From Pseudomonas sp. L5B5 (lineage in GTDB: Bacteria > Pseudomonadota > Gammaproteobacteria > Pseudomonadales > Pseudomonadaceae), in contig NZ_CP084742.1 of NCBI RefSeq assembly GCF_020520285.1, positions 2,666,001-2,730,000 of the forward strand: a stretch of 64,000 nt of DNA, given 5' to 3'. Under the pieces are notes generated by a model. It had not been told where the DNA came from and did not search any database. It saw only the letters and a list, made by a program, of their open reading frames with translations. This document shows, piece after piece, positions 45,966 through 53,990 of this stretch (positions within the stretch are counted from its first letter, which is position 1; each line of letters opens with the position of its first letter). The position numbers and the translations under genes were made by a program.

Positions 45966-47218
45966 CTAGGAATCTTAAATCGGCGCTGTTCAGCGCCTTG
46001 TTGGTCTGGGCAGTAGCCTACCCGGTACTGGGCCTGAAACTGACCATCGTCGGCATCAACCTGGAAGTCCACAACACCAGCCCGACCATCCTTGCCACCA
46101 TCGCGGTGTGTTCGGTGCTGATGTTCCTGCGGGTGCTGTTCCACTCCCAGATCAGCGCAGCCTGGAAGTCCTCTCCCAGCATGCCGTTGATCCCGGCCAA
46201 GGCCAGCAACTTCCTGACCCTGCCCGGCACTCAGCGCTGGATCATCCTGGCGTTGATCCTCGGCGCCCTGGTCTGGCCGTTCTTCGGCTCGCGCGGGGCG
46301 GTGGACATTGCCACGCTGATCCTGATCTACGTGATGCTCGGCCTTGGCCTGAACATCGTCGTCGGTCTGGCCGGCCTGCTGGACCTGGGTTACGTGGGGT
46401 TCTACGCCGTGGGCGCCTACAGCTACGCGCTGCTGTCGCACTACTTCGGCCTGAGCTTCTGGATCTGCCTGCCCATCGCCGGCCTGATGGCGGCCACCTT
46501 CGGCTTCCTGCTGGGCTTCCCGGTGCTGCGCCTGCGGGGTGACTACCTGGCGATCGTGACCCTGGGCTTCGGTGAAATCATCCGCCTGCTGCTGCGCAAC
46601 ATGACCGACCTGACCGGCGGCCCCAACGGCATCAGCAACATCGAGAAACCGACCTTCTTCGGCCTGACCTTCGAACGCAAGGCCGCAGAAGGCATGCAGA
46701 CCTTCCACGAGTTCTTCGGCCTGCAATACAACTCGATCAACAAGGTGATCTTCCTCTACCTGGTGGCCCTGCTGCTGGCACTGGCGGCCCTGTTCGTCAT
46801 CAACCGCCTGCTGCGCATGCCGATCGGCCGTGCCTGGGAAGCCTTGCGTGAAGACGAGATCGCCTGCCGCGCCCTGGGCTTGAACCCCACTGTGATCAAG
46901 CTCTCGGCCTTCACCCTGGGTGCCGCGTTCGCCGGTTTCGCCGGCAGCTTCTTCGCTGCACGCCAGGGCCTTGTGACCCCGGAGTCCTTCACCTTCATCG
47001 AGTCGGCGATCATTCTCGCCATCGTCGTGCTCGGCGGCATGGGCTCGCAACTGGGGGTCATCCTCGCGGCAATCGTGATGATCCTGCTGCCCGAAATGAT
47101 GCGTGAATTCAGCGAATACCGGATGTTGATGTTCGGCGCCATGATGGTGCTGATGATGATCTGGCGTCCTCAAGGTCTGCTGCCCATGCAACGTCCTCAC
47201 ATGGAGCTGCGCAAATGA
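45962..47218 (+). CDS. braE: branched-chain amino acid ABC transporter permease BraE (LivM)
   Basis: A 418-aa inner-membrane permease with an N-terminal extension compared with LivH. Conserved blocks are [40 protein letters not shown] and [20 protein letters not shown], with the EAA-like loop [15 protein letters not shown] that contacts the ATPases. Overlaps braD and braF by 4 nt on each side. Confidence 0.95.
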   Translation: MTRNLKSALFSALLVWAVAYPVLGLKLTIVGINLEVHNTSPTILATIAVCSVLMFLRVLFHSQISAAWKSSPSMPLIPAKASNFLTLPGTQRWIILALILGALVWPFFGSRGAVDIATLILIYVMLGLGLNIVVGLAGLLDLGYVGFYAVGAYSYALLSHYFGLSFWICLPIAGLMAATFGFLLGFPVLRLRGDYLAIVTLGFGEIIRLLLRNMTDLTGGPNGISNIEKPTFFGLTFERKAAEGMQTFHEFFGLQYNSINKVIFLYLVALLLALAALFVINRLLRMPIGRAWEALREDEIACRALGLNPTVIKLSAFTLGAAFAGFAGSFFAARQGLVTPESFTFIESAIILAIVVLGGMGSQLGVILAAIVMILLPEMMREFSEYRMLMFGAMMVLMMIWRPQGLLPMQRPHMELRK

Positions 47219-47982
47219 GCCGTGAGATCCTGAAAGTAACCGGCCTGTCCATGCGCTTCGGCGGCCTGCTGGCGGTCAACAGCGTGGCCCTGACCGTCAA
47301 GGAAAAACAAGTGGTGGCGCTGATCGGCCCGAACGGCGCCGGCAAGACCACGGTATTCAACTGCCTCACCGGCTTCTACCAACCAAGCGCCGGCACCATC
47401 CTGCTGGACGGCGAGCCGATCCAGGGCCTGCCCGGCCACAAGATCGCCCGCAAGGGCGTGGTGCGGACCTTCCAGAACGTGCGGCTGTTCAAGGACATGA
47501 CCGCGGTCGAGAACCTGTTGATCGCCCAGCATCGTCACCTGAACACCAACTTCCTGTCCGGGCTGTTCAAGACCCCGGCGTTTCGCAAGAGCGAGCACGA
47601 GGCCATGGAGTACGCCGGCTACTGGCTGGACAAGGTCAACCTGCGCGAGTTTGCCAACCGTCCCGCCGGTACCCTGGCCTATGGTCAGCAACGGCGCCTG
47701 GAAATCGCCCGCTGCATGATGACCCGACCGCGGATCCTCATGCTCGACGAGCCTGCCGCCGGCCTGAACCCGAGGGAAACCGAGGATCTCAAGGCGCTGA
47801 TCAGCGTGCTGCGTGAAGAGCACAACGTCACTGTGCTGCTGATCGAGCACGACATGAAGCTGGTCATGAGCATTTCCGACCACATCGTCGTGATCAACCA
47901 GGGCACGCCCTTGGCTGACGGTACGCCGGAGCAGATCCGCGACAATCCCGAAGTGATCAAAGCCTACCTGGGAGAAGCGTAA
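47215..47982 (+). CDS. braF: branched-chain amino acid ABC transporter ATPase BraF (LivG)
   Basis: A 255-aa ATPase. Walker [11 protein letters not shown]-loop RTFQNVRLF, signature segment [15 protein letters not shown] in place of the usual LSGGQ, Walker [13 protein letters not shown] and the H-loop [10 protein letters not shown] are all visible. This variant signature is normal for LivG. Overlaps braE by 4 nt and abuts braG directly. Confidence 0.95.
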   Translation: MSREILKVTGLSMRFGGLLAVNSVALTVKEKQVVALIGPNGAGKTTVFNCLTGFYQPSAGTILLDGEPIQGLPGHKIARKGVVRTFQNVRLFKDMTAVENLLIAQHRHLNTNFLSGLFKTPAFRKSEHEAMEYAGYWLDKVNLREFANRPAGTLAYGQQRRLEIARCMMTRPRILMLDEPAAGLNPRETEDLKALISVLREEHNVTVLLIEHDMKLVMSISDHIVVINQGTPLADGTPEQIRDNPEVIKAYLGEA

Positions 47983-48684
47983 ATGCTGCAGTTCGAGAAC
48001 GTTTCCACCTACTACGGCAAGATCCAGGCGCTGCACAGTGTCAACGTCGAGATCCGCCAGGGCGAGATCGTCACCCTGATCGGGGCCAACGGCGCTGGCA
48101 AGTCCACCCTGCTGATGACCCTGTGTGGCTCGCCCCAGGCCCACAGCGGCAGCATTCGCTACCTGGGCGAGGAGCTGGTGGGGCAGACCTCGGCGCAGAT
48201 CATGCGCAAGAGCATTGCCGTAGTGCCCGAGGGGCGCCGGGTGTTCGCCCGCCTGACAGTGGAGGAGAACCTGGCCATGGGCGGTTTCTTCACCGACAAG
48301 GGCGACTACCAGGAGCAGATGGACAAGGTCCTGCACCTGTTCCCGCGGCTCAAGGAGCGCTTCACCCAGCGTGGCGGCACCATGTCCGGGGGCGAACAGC
48401 AAATGCTCGCCATCGGCCGGGCGCTGATGAGCAAACCCAAGCTGCTGCTCCTGGACGAACCGTCCCTGGGCCTGGCGCCGATCATCATCCAGCAGATCTT
48501 CGACATCATCGAGCAACTGCGCCGCGACGGCGTGACGGTGTTCCTGGTGGAGCAGAACGCCAACCAGGCGCTGAAGATCGCTGACCGTGCCTATGTACTG
48601 GAAAACGGCCGGGTGGTGATGCAGGGCACCGGCGAAGCCTTGCTGACCGATCCCAAGGTCCGCGACGCCTACCTGGGCGGTTGA
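47983..48684 (+). CDS. braG: branched-chain amino acid ABC transporter ATPase BraG (LivF)
   Basis: A 233-aa ATPase, the second nucleotide-binding subunit. Walker A GANGAGKST, signature MSGGEQQMLAIGRALM, Walker B LLLLDEPSLGLAP and H-switch in the region VFLVEQNANQAL (glutamine in place of histidine, usual for LivF). The ATG follows the braF stop with no gap. A strong terminator ends the operon. Confidence 0.95.
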   Translation: MLQFENVSTYYGKIQALHSVNVEIRQGEIVTLIGANGAGKSTLLMTLCGSPQAHSGSIRYLGEELVGQTSAQIMRKSIAVVPEGRRVFARLTVEENLAMGGFFTDKGDYQEQMDKVLHLFPRLKERFTQRGGTMSGGEQQMLAIGRALMSKPKLLLLDEPSLGLAPIIIQQIFDIIEQLRRDGVTVFLVEQNANQALKIADRAYVLENGRVVMQGTGEALLTDPKVRDAYLGG

Positions 48685-48701
48685 GCGCAGGCAACAAACA
48701 G

Positions 48702-48724
48702 AACGGCCCTTCGGGGCCGTTTTT
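48702..48724 (+). terminator. intrinsic terminator after braG
   Basis: AACGGCCC-TTCG-GGGCCGTTTTT, a UUCG-looped stem followed by T residues. Confidence 0.92.
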
Positions 48725-48754
48725 CATTGACCTTGAAAATACTTGCCGGCCAGC

Positions 48755-48785
48755 TGTAACGAACCGCCCCGGTCCTTCTCTAGAG
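48755..48785 (+). promoter_or_regulatory. possible ECF-type promoter of the bufferin operon
   Basis: TGTAAC at 48755-48760 followed after 16 bp by TCTCTAG. TGTAAC-like -35 elements are typical of extracytoplasmic-function sigma factors, which are known to control bufferin-type operons in other proteobacteria. No ECF factor gene is in the window. Confidence 0.35.
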
Positions 48786-48838
48786 GAACAAGCAAGCACC
48801 AATGCTGCTTTTTCCAAACCCGATCCTGGAGAATCACC

Positions 48839-49141
48839 ATGAGCAACCCCCGCACCCTGTCCGCTACCGCCCTGGTCCTGGCCTTGGGGTCCGCCCTGAG
48901 CATCGCCGCCCTGCCCACCACCGCCCATGCCGCCGAGGACATGGAGAAATGCTTCGGCGTGGCCATGAAAGGCAAGAACGATTGCGCAGCCGGCGCCGGC
49001 ACCACCTGCGCCGGAACCTCAAAGCTCAATGACCAGGCCAATGCCTGGAAACTGGTGCCCAAGGGCACCTGCGAGAAAACCGCCAGCAGCACCTCGCCTA
49101 CCGGCTTCGGCCAGCTCCAGGCGTTCAAGGCCAAGTCCTGA
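48839..49141 (+). CDS. bufA: bufferin precursor peptide (DUF2282, BufA1-type)
   Basis: A 100-aa precursor of a bufferin RiPP. A Sec signal peptide occupies residues 1-31 (ending TAHA). The mature part keeps the four family cysteines at positions 38, 49, 57 and 78, in [22 protein letters not shown] and GTCEK. The DUF692 and DUF2063 genes downstream would modify cysteines to copper-binding heterocycles. Mature bufferins are reported to buffer copper in the periplasm. I chose ATG 48839 (CTGGAGAATCACC ribosome region); the longer frame is out of context. Confidence 0.9.
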   Translation: MSNPRTLSATALVLALGSALSIAALPTTAHAAEDMEKCFGVAMKGKNDCAAGAGTTCAGTSKLNDQANAWKLVPKGTCEKTASSTSPTGFGQLQAFKAKS

Positions 49142-49166
49142 CCCCTTGCCTGCCCGAGTGCCGACG

Positions 49167-50054
49167 ATGAATACCAGCCTGAACCAAGCGGCCCCTCCCG
49201 GCACTCCGGCAGCCCCAGGCCTGCCGTACCGGGCCGGCCTGGGACTCAAGACCGAGCACTTCAAGCCGGTGCTCGAGCAACGGCCCGACATTGGCTTCTT
49301 CGAAGTGCACGCCGAAAACTACATGGTGGCGGGTGGTCCATTCCATCATTACCTGGGCCTGATCCGCGAGCACTACCCGTTGTCGCTGCACGGTGTCGGC
49401 CTGTCCATCGGTGGTGAAGGCCCCCTGGACAGCCTCCACCTGGAGCGCCTGGCGATATTGGTCGAGCGCTATCAGCCCCAGTGCTTTTCCGAACACCTGG
49501 CCTGGTCCAGCCATGGCCCGGCCTTCCTCAATGATCTGCTGCCCCTGGCCTACGACGGGCCGACCCTGGCACGGGTCTGCGCGCACATCGACCAGGTGCA
49601 GAGCCGCCTGGGCCGGCAGATGTTGCTGGAGAATCCGGCGACCTATCTGCAGTTCCAGCATTCGACCCTGGATGAAACGGACTTCATCCGCGAGGTGATC
49701 CAGCGCAGTGGCTGCGGCCTGCTGCTGGACGTCAACAATCTCTACGTTTCCTGCATCAATCATCAGCGCGATCCCCTGGCTTACCTGCAGGCGCTGCCGC
49801 TGCATGCCGTGGGGGAAATCCACCTCGCAGGCTTTGCCGAGGACCGTGACGATAGCGGTGATCGGTTGCTGATCGACGACCACGGCGCGCCCGTCGATGC
49901 CGCGGTCTGGGCCCTCTATCGGCAGGTGCTGGAGTGCATCGGCCCGATGCCCACCCTGATCGAACGGGACAACCGCATCCCGCCCCTGGCCATCCTCCAG
50001 GCCGAGGCCGACAGGGCCGAAGCCTTGTTGCTCGGCGTCCGGTGGCCAACATGA
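49167..50054 (+). CDS. bufB: DUF692 multinuclear non-heme iron oxidase (MNIO), BufB-type
   Basis: A 295-aa TIM-barrel enzyme of the DUF692 (MNIO) family that installs thiazole-like or related rings on cysteines of the precursor. Candidate metal ligands are at the usual places: HAENY (48-52), HGVGLS (75-80), SEHLAWS (108-114), ENPATY (155-160), DVNNLY (188-193), EIHLAGF (217-223), and ERDN (266-269). The ATG at 49167 is preceded by CCGACG and lies 25 bp after bufA. Its stop overlaps bufC (ATGA). Confidence 0.92.
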   Translation: MNTSLNQAAPPGTPAAPGLPYRAGLGLKTEHFKPVLEQRPDIGFFEVHAENYMVAGGPFHHYLGLIREHYPLSLHGVGLSIGGEGPLDSLHLERLAILVERYQPQCFSEHLAWSSHGPAFLNDLLPLAYDGPTLARVCAHIDQVQSRLGRQMLLENPATYLQFQHSTLDETDFIREVIQRSGCGLLLDVNNLYVSCINHQRDPLAYLQALPLHAVGEIHLAGFAEDRDDSGDRLLIDDHGAPVDAAVWALYRQVLECIGPMPTLIERDNRIPPLAILQAEADRAEALLLGVRWPT

Positions 50055-50821
50055 GCAGCCAGAAAGACTTCGCCGATGCCCTGCTGGCCTCTTCCCCCCA
50101 GTGCCCCCCGGGCCTGTGCAGCAGCACGGGCAGCGACCCGGCGCGACGCTTCGCGGTTTATCGCAACAACGTCCGGGGCTCGCTGCTCAACGCCCTGGCA
50201 GACAGCTACCCGGTGGTCGCACAACTGGTGGGCGAGGAATTCTTCGAGGCCATGGGCCATGTCTACATCAGTGCCCATCCCCCTCGCAGCCCCTTGCTCA
50301 ACGACTATGGCCAGGACTTCGCCGACTTCATCCAGGGCTTCGCGCCCGCCGGTTCCCTGCCCTACCTGGGCGCCGTCGCCCGGCTGGAGCGGTTGCGAGT
50401 CGAGGCCTATCACGCTGCCGACGCCCAGCCCCTGGAACCATCCTGGCTGCTGGCGGCCATGAACCAGCCTGAGCACCTCGGCCAGTTGCAACTGCATCTG
50501 CACCCATCGCTGCGCAGCCTGCGCTCGAACTACGCCGTGGTGAGCCTGTGGGCCGCACACCAGGACGGCCGGCATTGGCCGTCGTTCTACCTGCATCGGG
50601 AACAGCATGCGCTGATTCTGCGCAACGGCCTTGAGGTGCAGGTGCTGACGGTGGATGCCGGCTGCCTGGTGTTCATCGACAGCCTGCGCAGCCAGCAGCC
50701 GCTGGCAATCGCCGCTGCCCACGCACTGGACGTCCAGGCCGACTTCGACCTGGGCCGCTGCCTGGGTCTGTTGCTCGGCCACGGCGCCCTCATTGACTTG
50801 CCACTTCAGAAAAAGAGCTGA
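50051..50821 (+). CDS. bufC: DUF2063 RiPP-recognition partner, BufC-type
   Basis: A 256-aa protein with the N-terminal DUF2063 helical domain ([20 protein letters not shown] and [18 protein letters not shown]) and a C-terminal beta-rich part. In bufferin systems this partner binds the precursor and the MNIO enzyme. Overlap with bufB by 4 nt and a 2-bp gap to the DoxX gene show a single operon. The active site is absent, as expected for a helper protein. Confidence 0.9.
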   Translation: MSSQKDFADALLASSPQCPPGLCSSTGSDPARRFAVYRNNVRGSLLNALADSYPVVAQLVGEEFFEAMGHVYISAHPPRSPLLNDYGQDFADFIQGFAPAGSLPYLGAVARLERLRVEAYHAADAQPLEPSWLLAAMNQPEHLGQLQLHLHPSLRSLRSNYAVVSLWAAHQDGRHWPSFYLHREQHALILRNGLEVQVLTVDAGCLVFIDSLRSQQPLAIAAAHALDVQADFDLGRCLGLLLGHGALIDLPLQKKS

Positions 50822-50823
50822 TC

Positions 50824-51315
50824 ATGCCTACCCAAAACCCCGTCATCACCCGGCTGTCGCGTCTGAACCAGAGTTTCGAGCGCATCCCCTACAGCCTGGT
50901 GGCCTTTATCGCGCGCTTCAGCATCGCCGCAGTGTTCTGGAAGTCCGGGCAGACCAAGATCGAGGGCCTGGCCATCGACCTGGTTTCCGGGACCTTCGAG
51001 CTCGGCTGGCCACGCCTGGCGGACTCGACCATCCCGCTGTTCCAGAGCGAATACCGCTTGCCGCTGCTGCCCCCGGAGCTGGCGGCGCACCTGGCAGCCC
51101 TTGCCGAGCACGGTTTCCCGTTGCTGATCCTGTTCGGACTGGCCACTCGTTTCAGCGCCCTGGCCTTGCTGGGCATGACCCTGGTGATCCAGTTGTTCGT
51201 CTACCCGGATGCCTACCCGACCCACGGCACCTGGATCGCCATCTTCCTGCTGTTGCTGGCCCGTGGGCCGGGCGCATTCTCCATCGACCACCTGCTTTGC
51301 CGCAGGCTGCGCTGA
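50824..51315 (+). CDS. DoxX-family membrane protein of the bufferin operon
   Basis: A 163-aa membrane protein with four hydrophobic segments and the DoxX core FIARFSIAAVFWKSGQTKIE and HGFPLLILFGLATRFSALAL. DoxX-type proteins commonly accompany DUF2282-DUF692 pairs, perhaps for redox or quinone-linked chemistry. The last codons (CRRLR) lie inside a repeat that recurs about 60 bp downstream, so the C-terminus has been shaped by that repeat. Confidence 0.88.
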   Translation: MPTQNPVITRLSRLNQSFERIPYSLVAFIARFSIAAVFWKSGQTKIEGLAIDLVSGTFELGWPRLADSTIPLFQSEYRLPLLPPELAAHLAALAEHGFPLLILFGLATRFSALALLGMTLVIQLFVYPDAYPTHGTWIAIFLLLLARGPGAFSIDHLLCRRLR

Positions 51316-51485
51316 AGCCCTGGAAGGTCCTGCGGACCCAGCTCGCTTCGTGTAGCGATGCCGCAGGCTGCGCACGGACGCGTAGCGGCCGCAGATCGTC
51401 CGGAGAATCAGCCTGGTCGGTCGAGCACCGGAAGGTCCTGCGGACCTTTTCGCAGCCTCGCTACGCTCGACAGCGGCTACAGGCC
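51298..51485. repeat. Pseudomonas dispersed repeat cluster
   Basis: Two families of direct repeats are interleaved: TGCCGCAGGCTGCGC at 51298-51312 and 51359-51373, and GGAAGGTCCTGCGGACC at 51322-51338 and 51430-51446. Following these are CGCAGCCTCGCTACGCTCGA and CAGCGGCTACAG, phrases I recognise from dispersed repeats of P. fluorescens-group intergenic regions. The first copy overlaps the DoxX stop region. No gene is seen up to 51520. Confidence 0.7.
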
Positions 51486-51520
51486 GTACGCCAACTCGTT
51501 TCGAGTGGTCGTGGCCGCCG

Positions 51521-52429
51521 TTACAAGCGGTCCAGGGCCTCGCCGCTGCGGCGAAACCAGTCGATCAGGTAATCGGCCAGGACCTGAGTGCGCCTGGGCA
51601 AGCCGCCCTGGTAAGGGTGAACCAGATACATCGGCATGCTTCGGGTTTGGTAGTCGCGCAACAGCCAGCGCAGGCGAGCGTCGGCCAGTTCAGCGTGCAA
51701 CACGTAGGACGGCAACCGGGCAATGCCCGCCCCCACCAGGGCCGCCTTTTTCAGCAGGTTGTAATGATTGCTGGCGAACGTCCCGGACACTCGCACCCGC
51801 AGCAACTCGTGGCGTTGGTGGTACAGCCATTCCTCGCGCCCGCTGTAGTGACTGTTGAGCAGGCAACGATGGCTGGCCAGCTCCATGGGGGTCTGCGGCT
51901 CACCGTACTGCTCCAGGTACGCCGGGCTGGCACAGGTCATCTCATGCCAGGCCAGCAGTGGCCGGGCCACCAGGCGCTGATCGCTGGCCACCTCGGAACG
52001 CACCGCCAGGTCGAAACCTTCCCGGGCCAGGTCGCGATAACCGTTGCTCAGGTCCAGCTCGATCTGGACCTGGGGATAGTGCCGGGAGAACTCCAGCAAC
52101 AAACCGTCGAAGAAGGTTTCCCCCAGGGACACCGGCACCGTCAAGCGTACCGGGCCGGCCACATCGTCCTTGAGCCGGGCCAGGGCCTGATGCGCACGCT
52201 CCACCTGGGCGACCAGCGCCTGGGCCTGGGGCAGCAGCGCGGCACCGGCGGCGGTCAGGTCCAGGCGACGAGTGGTGCGCTGCAACAGCACCACCGCAAA
52301 ACGGGCCTCCAGGGCACTGATGCGCTTGGACAACTGGCCCTTGCTGCAACCCAAGCGCTGGGCCGCCAGGGTGAAACTGCCGGCTTCCACCAGCACGGCG
52401 AAGGCTGCCAGGTCGTCCATTTCGCTCAT
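51521..52429 (-). CDS. LysR-family transcriptional regulator
   Basis: A 302-aa LysR-type regulator (start ATG 52429 with a GGAAA site upstream; an ATG at 52420 is the alternative). Helix-turn-helix FTLAAQRLGCSKGQLSKRIS near residues 22-41 followed by LEARFAVVLLQRTTRRLDLT is typical of the CrgA/DsdC-like group. It is divergent from the SDR gene and is likely to control it through the ATTA-N6-TAAT site between them. Confidence 0.9.
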   Translation of the reverse strand: MSEMDDLAAFAVLVEAGSFTLAAQRLGCSKGQLSKRISALEARFAVVLLQRTTRRLDLTAAGAALLPQAQALVAQVERAHQALARLKDDVAGPVRLTVPVSLGETFFDGLLLEFSRHYPQVQIELDLSNGYRDLAREGFDLAVRSEVASDQRLVARPLLAWHEMTCASPAYLEQYGEPQTPMELASHRCLLNSHYSGREEWLYHQRHELLRVRVSGTFASNHYNLLKKAALVGAGIARLPSYVLHAELADARLRWLLRDYQTRSMPMYLVHPYQGGLPRRTQVLADYLIDWFRRSGEALDRL

Positions 52430-52462
52430 GGATTGTTTCCACCAGAAAACCAAAGGTTGCCT

Positions 52463-52476
52463 ATTAGCGCGTTAAT
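52463..52476. promoter_or_regulatory. LysR-type operator between LysR and SDR genes
   Basis: ATTAGCGCGTTAAT, a near-perfect palindrome (12 of 14) of the T-N11-A class, in the 104-bp divergent intergenic region. Confidence 0.55.
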
Positions 52477-52533
52477 CCATAAAAAAAACCACTCTAGACT
52501 GCAACCTCGTCCCCTTCTCACGAGGAACCATCC

Positions 52534-53133
52534 ATGAAGATTCTCCTGATCGGTGCCAACGGCACCATTGGCTCGGCGGTCGACCGAGAACTGGCGCAAC
52601 GCCATGAAGTCATTCGCATCGGTCGCACCAGCGGCGACTACCAAGTGGATATCAGCGACAGCCAGTCGATCCGCGCCCTGTTCGAAAAGACCGGACGCTT
52701 CGATGCCCTGGTCTGCGCCGCCGGCAACGTCACCTTCGCCCCCCTGGCGGAAATGACCGCCCAGCACTTCGAACTGGGCCTGCAAGACAAACTGATGGGC
52801 CAGGTCAACCTGTTGCTGATCGGCCGCGAATACGCCAACGACGGCGGCTCCTTCACCTTCACCACCGGCGTGCTGAGCCACGACCCGATCCGCAGCGGCG
52901 CCTCGGCGGCCCTGGTCAACGGCGCCATCGACAGCTTCGTGCGGGCCGCCGCCATCGAGCTGCCTCGGGGCCTGCGGGTCAACTCCATCAGCCCCAACGT
53001 GCTGGTAGAGGCCATGGGCAGCTACGCCCCGTACTTCCGCGGCTACAAGCCGGTTCCGGCAGCAGACGTGGCACTGGCCTACGCCAAGAGTGTGGAAGGC
53101 CTGCAGACCGGCCAGACCTACCACGTCGGCTGA
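52534..53133 (+). CDS. atypical short-chain dehydrogenase/reductase
   Basis: A 199-aa Rossmann protein with the cofactor motif LLIGANGTIGSAVDREL at the N-terminus and the NAG-like CAAGN at about residue 70. The expected YxxxK catalytic pair is not found: the corresponding part reads TGVLSHDPIRSGASAALVNG, with Ala/Leu-Val-Asn at the tyrosine position. The fold and PG-like loop (RVNSISPNVL) are retained, so it may bind NAD(P) but use different chemistry. It is divergent from the LysR gene and presumably its target. Confidence 0.85.
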   Translation: MKILLIGANGTIGSAVDRELAQRHEVIRIGRTSGDYQVDISDSQSIRALFEKTGRFDALVCAAGNVTFAPLAEMTAQHFELGLQDKLMGQVNLLLIGREYANDGGSFTFTTGVLSHDPIRSGASAALVNGAIDSFVRAAAIELPRGLRVNSISPNVLVEAMGSYAPYFRGYKPVPAADVALAYAKSVEGLQTGQTYHVG

Positions 53134-53203
53134 CGGAAGAATCCGGGGTTGTGATCAACGGTCGGGCTGCGTAACGTGTCGGCTTCCGCCTGGAGGCCCC
53201 ATG

Positions 53204-53878
53204 ATGCGCACCGCCCGTTCCCTGCTTTGTTTCGCCCTGCTGCCGCTGTTCGCCGGCTGCCAGATGCTGCCGTTGTTCAATGACCAGCCCCAGGCTCCGT
53301 CCATGGCCGGGTTGGCCCGGGTACAGGGTGAGCTGAGCGTGGCGGAGGGCAAGTTGCTGTTCAAGCCCTGCACCGAGGACCGTCGCTACGTGGTCAACGA
53401 CGGCGGCGGCACCAGCGTGTTGCAGGAAGCGGCAACCCTGGCGGAAAAGCCGGGCAAGCTGTTCGCCGACCTGCGCGGCAAGCTGTCTGCCAGCGGTAGC
53501 GGCGACGGCCAGCTGGACCTGCGCCAGCTGTATCGGGTCGAGCGCTCCAACGCCTGTGGCGATCCCAACTTCCAGCGCCTGATCCTGCGGGCCAGCGGCA
53601 ACGGCCCGGCATGGAAGGTCGACGTCAATACCAAGGGCATGAAGATCGAGCGTGATGGCCAGCCCCCCCTGGCCCTGCCCTACCTGGAGGAACAACTGGG
53701 CGAAGGTCGCTTCAACCTCACCAGCGAAGCCAACAACCGGCGCGTCGAATTGTGGGTCGCCCCACAACGTTGCGTGGACAGCGTGACCGGCAGCGTCCAG
53801 CACCTGAGTGCCGAGCTGCGAGTGGACGGCCAGGTGCAACGCGGTTGCGGTTATTTCGGCGGCTCGCGCAGCGACTGA
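53204..53878 (+). CDS. COG3650-type envelope lipoprotein
   Basis: A 224-aa lipoprotein from ATG 53204 (225 aa from ATG 53201). The GGAGG ribosome site at 53192-53196 gives better spacing for the second ATG. The signal ends LFAGC with the lipidated cysteine at residue 19 or 20, depending on the start. The body contains paired regions (LLFKPCTEDRRYVVNDGG and LWVAPQRCVDSVTGSVQHL), which look like the repeat seen in the COG3650/META-like proteins that often carry copy-regulated or stress functions. The exact role is unknown. Confidence 0.75.
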   Translation: MRTARSLLCFALLPLFAGCQMLPLFNDQPQAPSMAGLARVQGELSVAEGKLLFKPCTEDRRYVVNDGGGTSVLQEAATLAEKPGKLFADLRGKLSASGSGDGQLDLRQLYRVERSNACGDPNFQRLILRASGNGPAWKVDVNTKGMKIERDGQPPLALPYLEEQLGEGRFNLTSEANNRRVELWVAPQRCVDSVTGSVQHLSAELRVDGQVQRGCGYFGGSRSD

Positions 53879-53990
53879 TTCGACGAGCAACCGTTTTAGC
53901 CTCACGGCTCGGATGGATTGCGGCTTATAATCGCCGGTTTGTGCAAAGCAAGCCGGCGCACTGTCGCGCACCGCCTACCCGGACCCCGTC

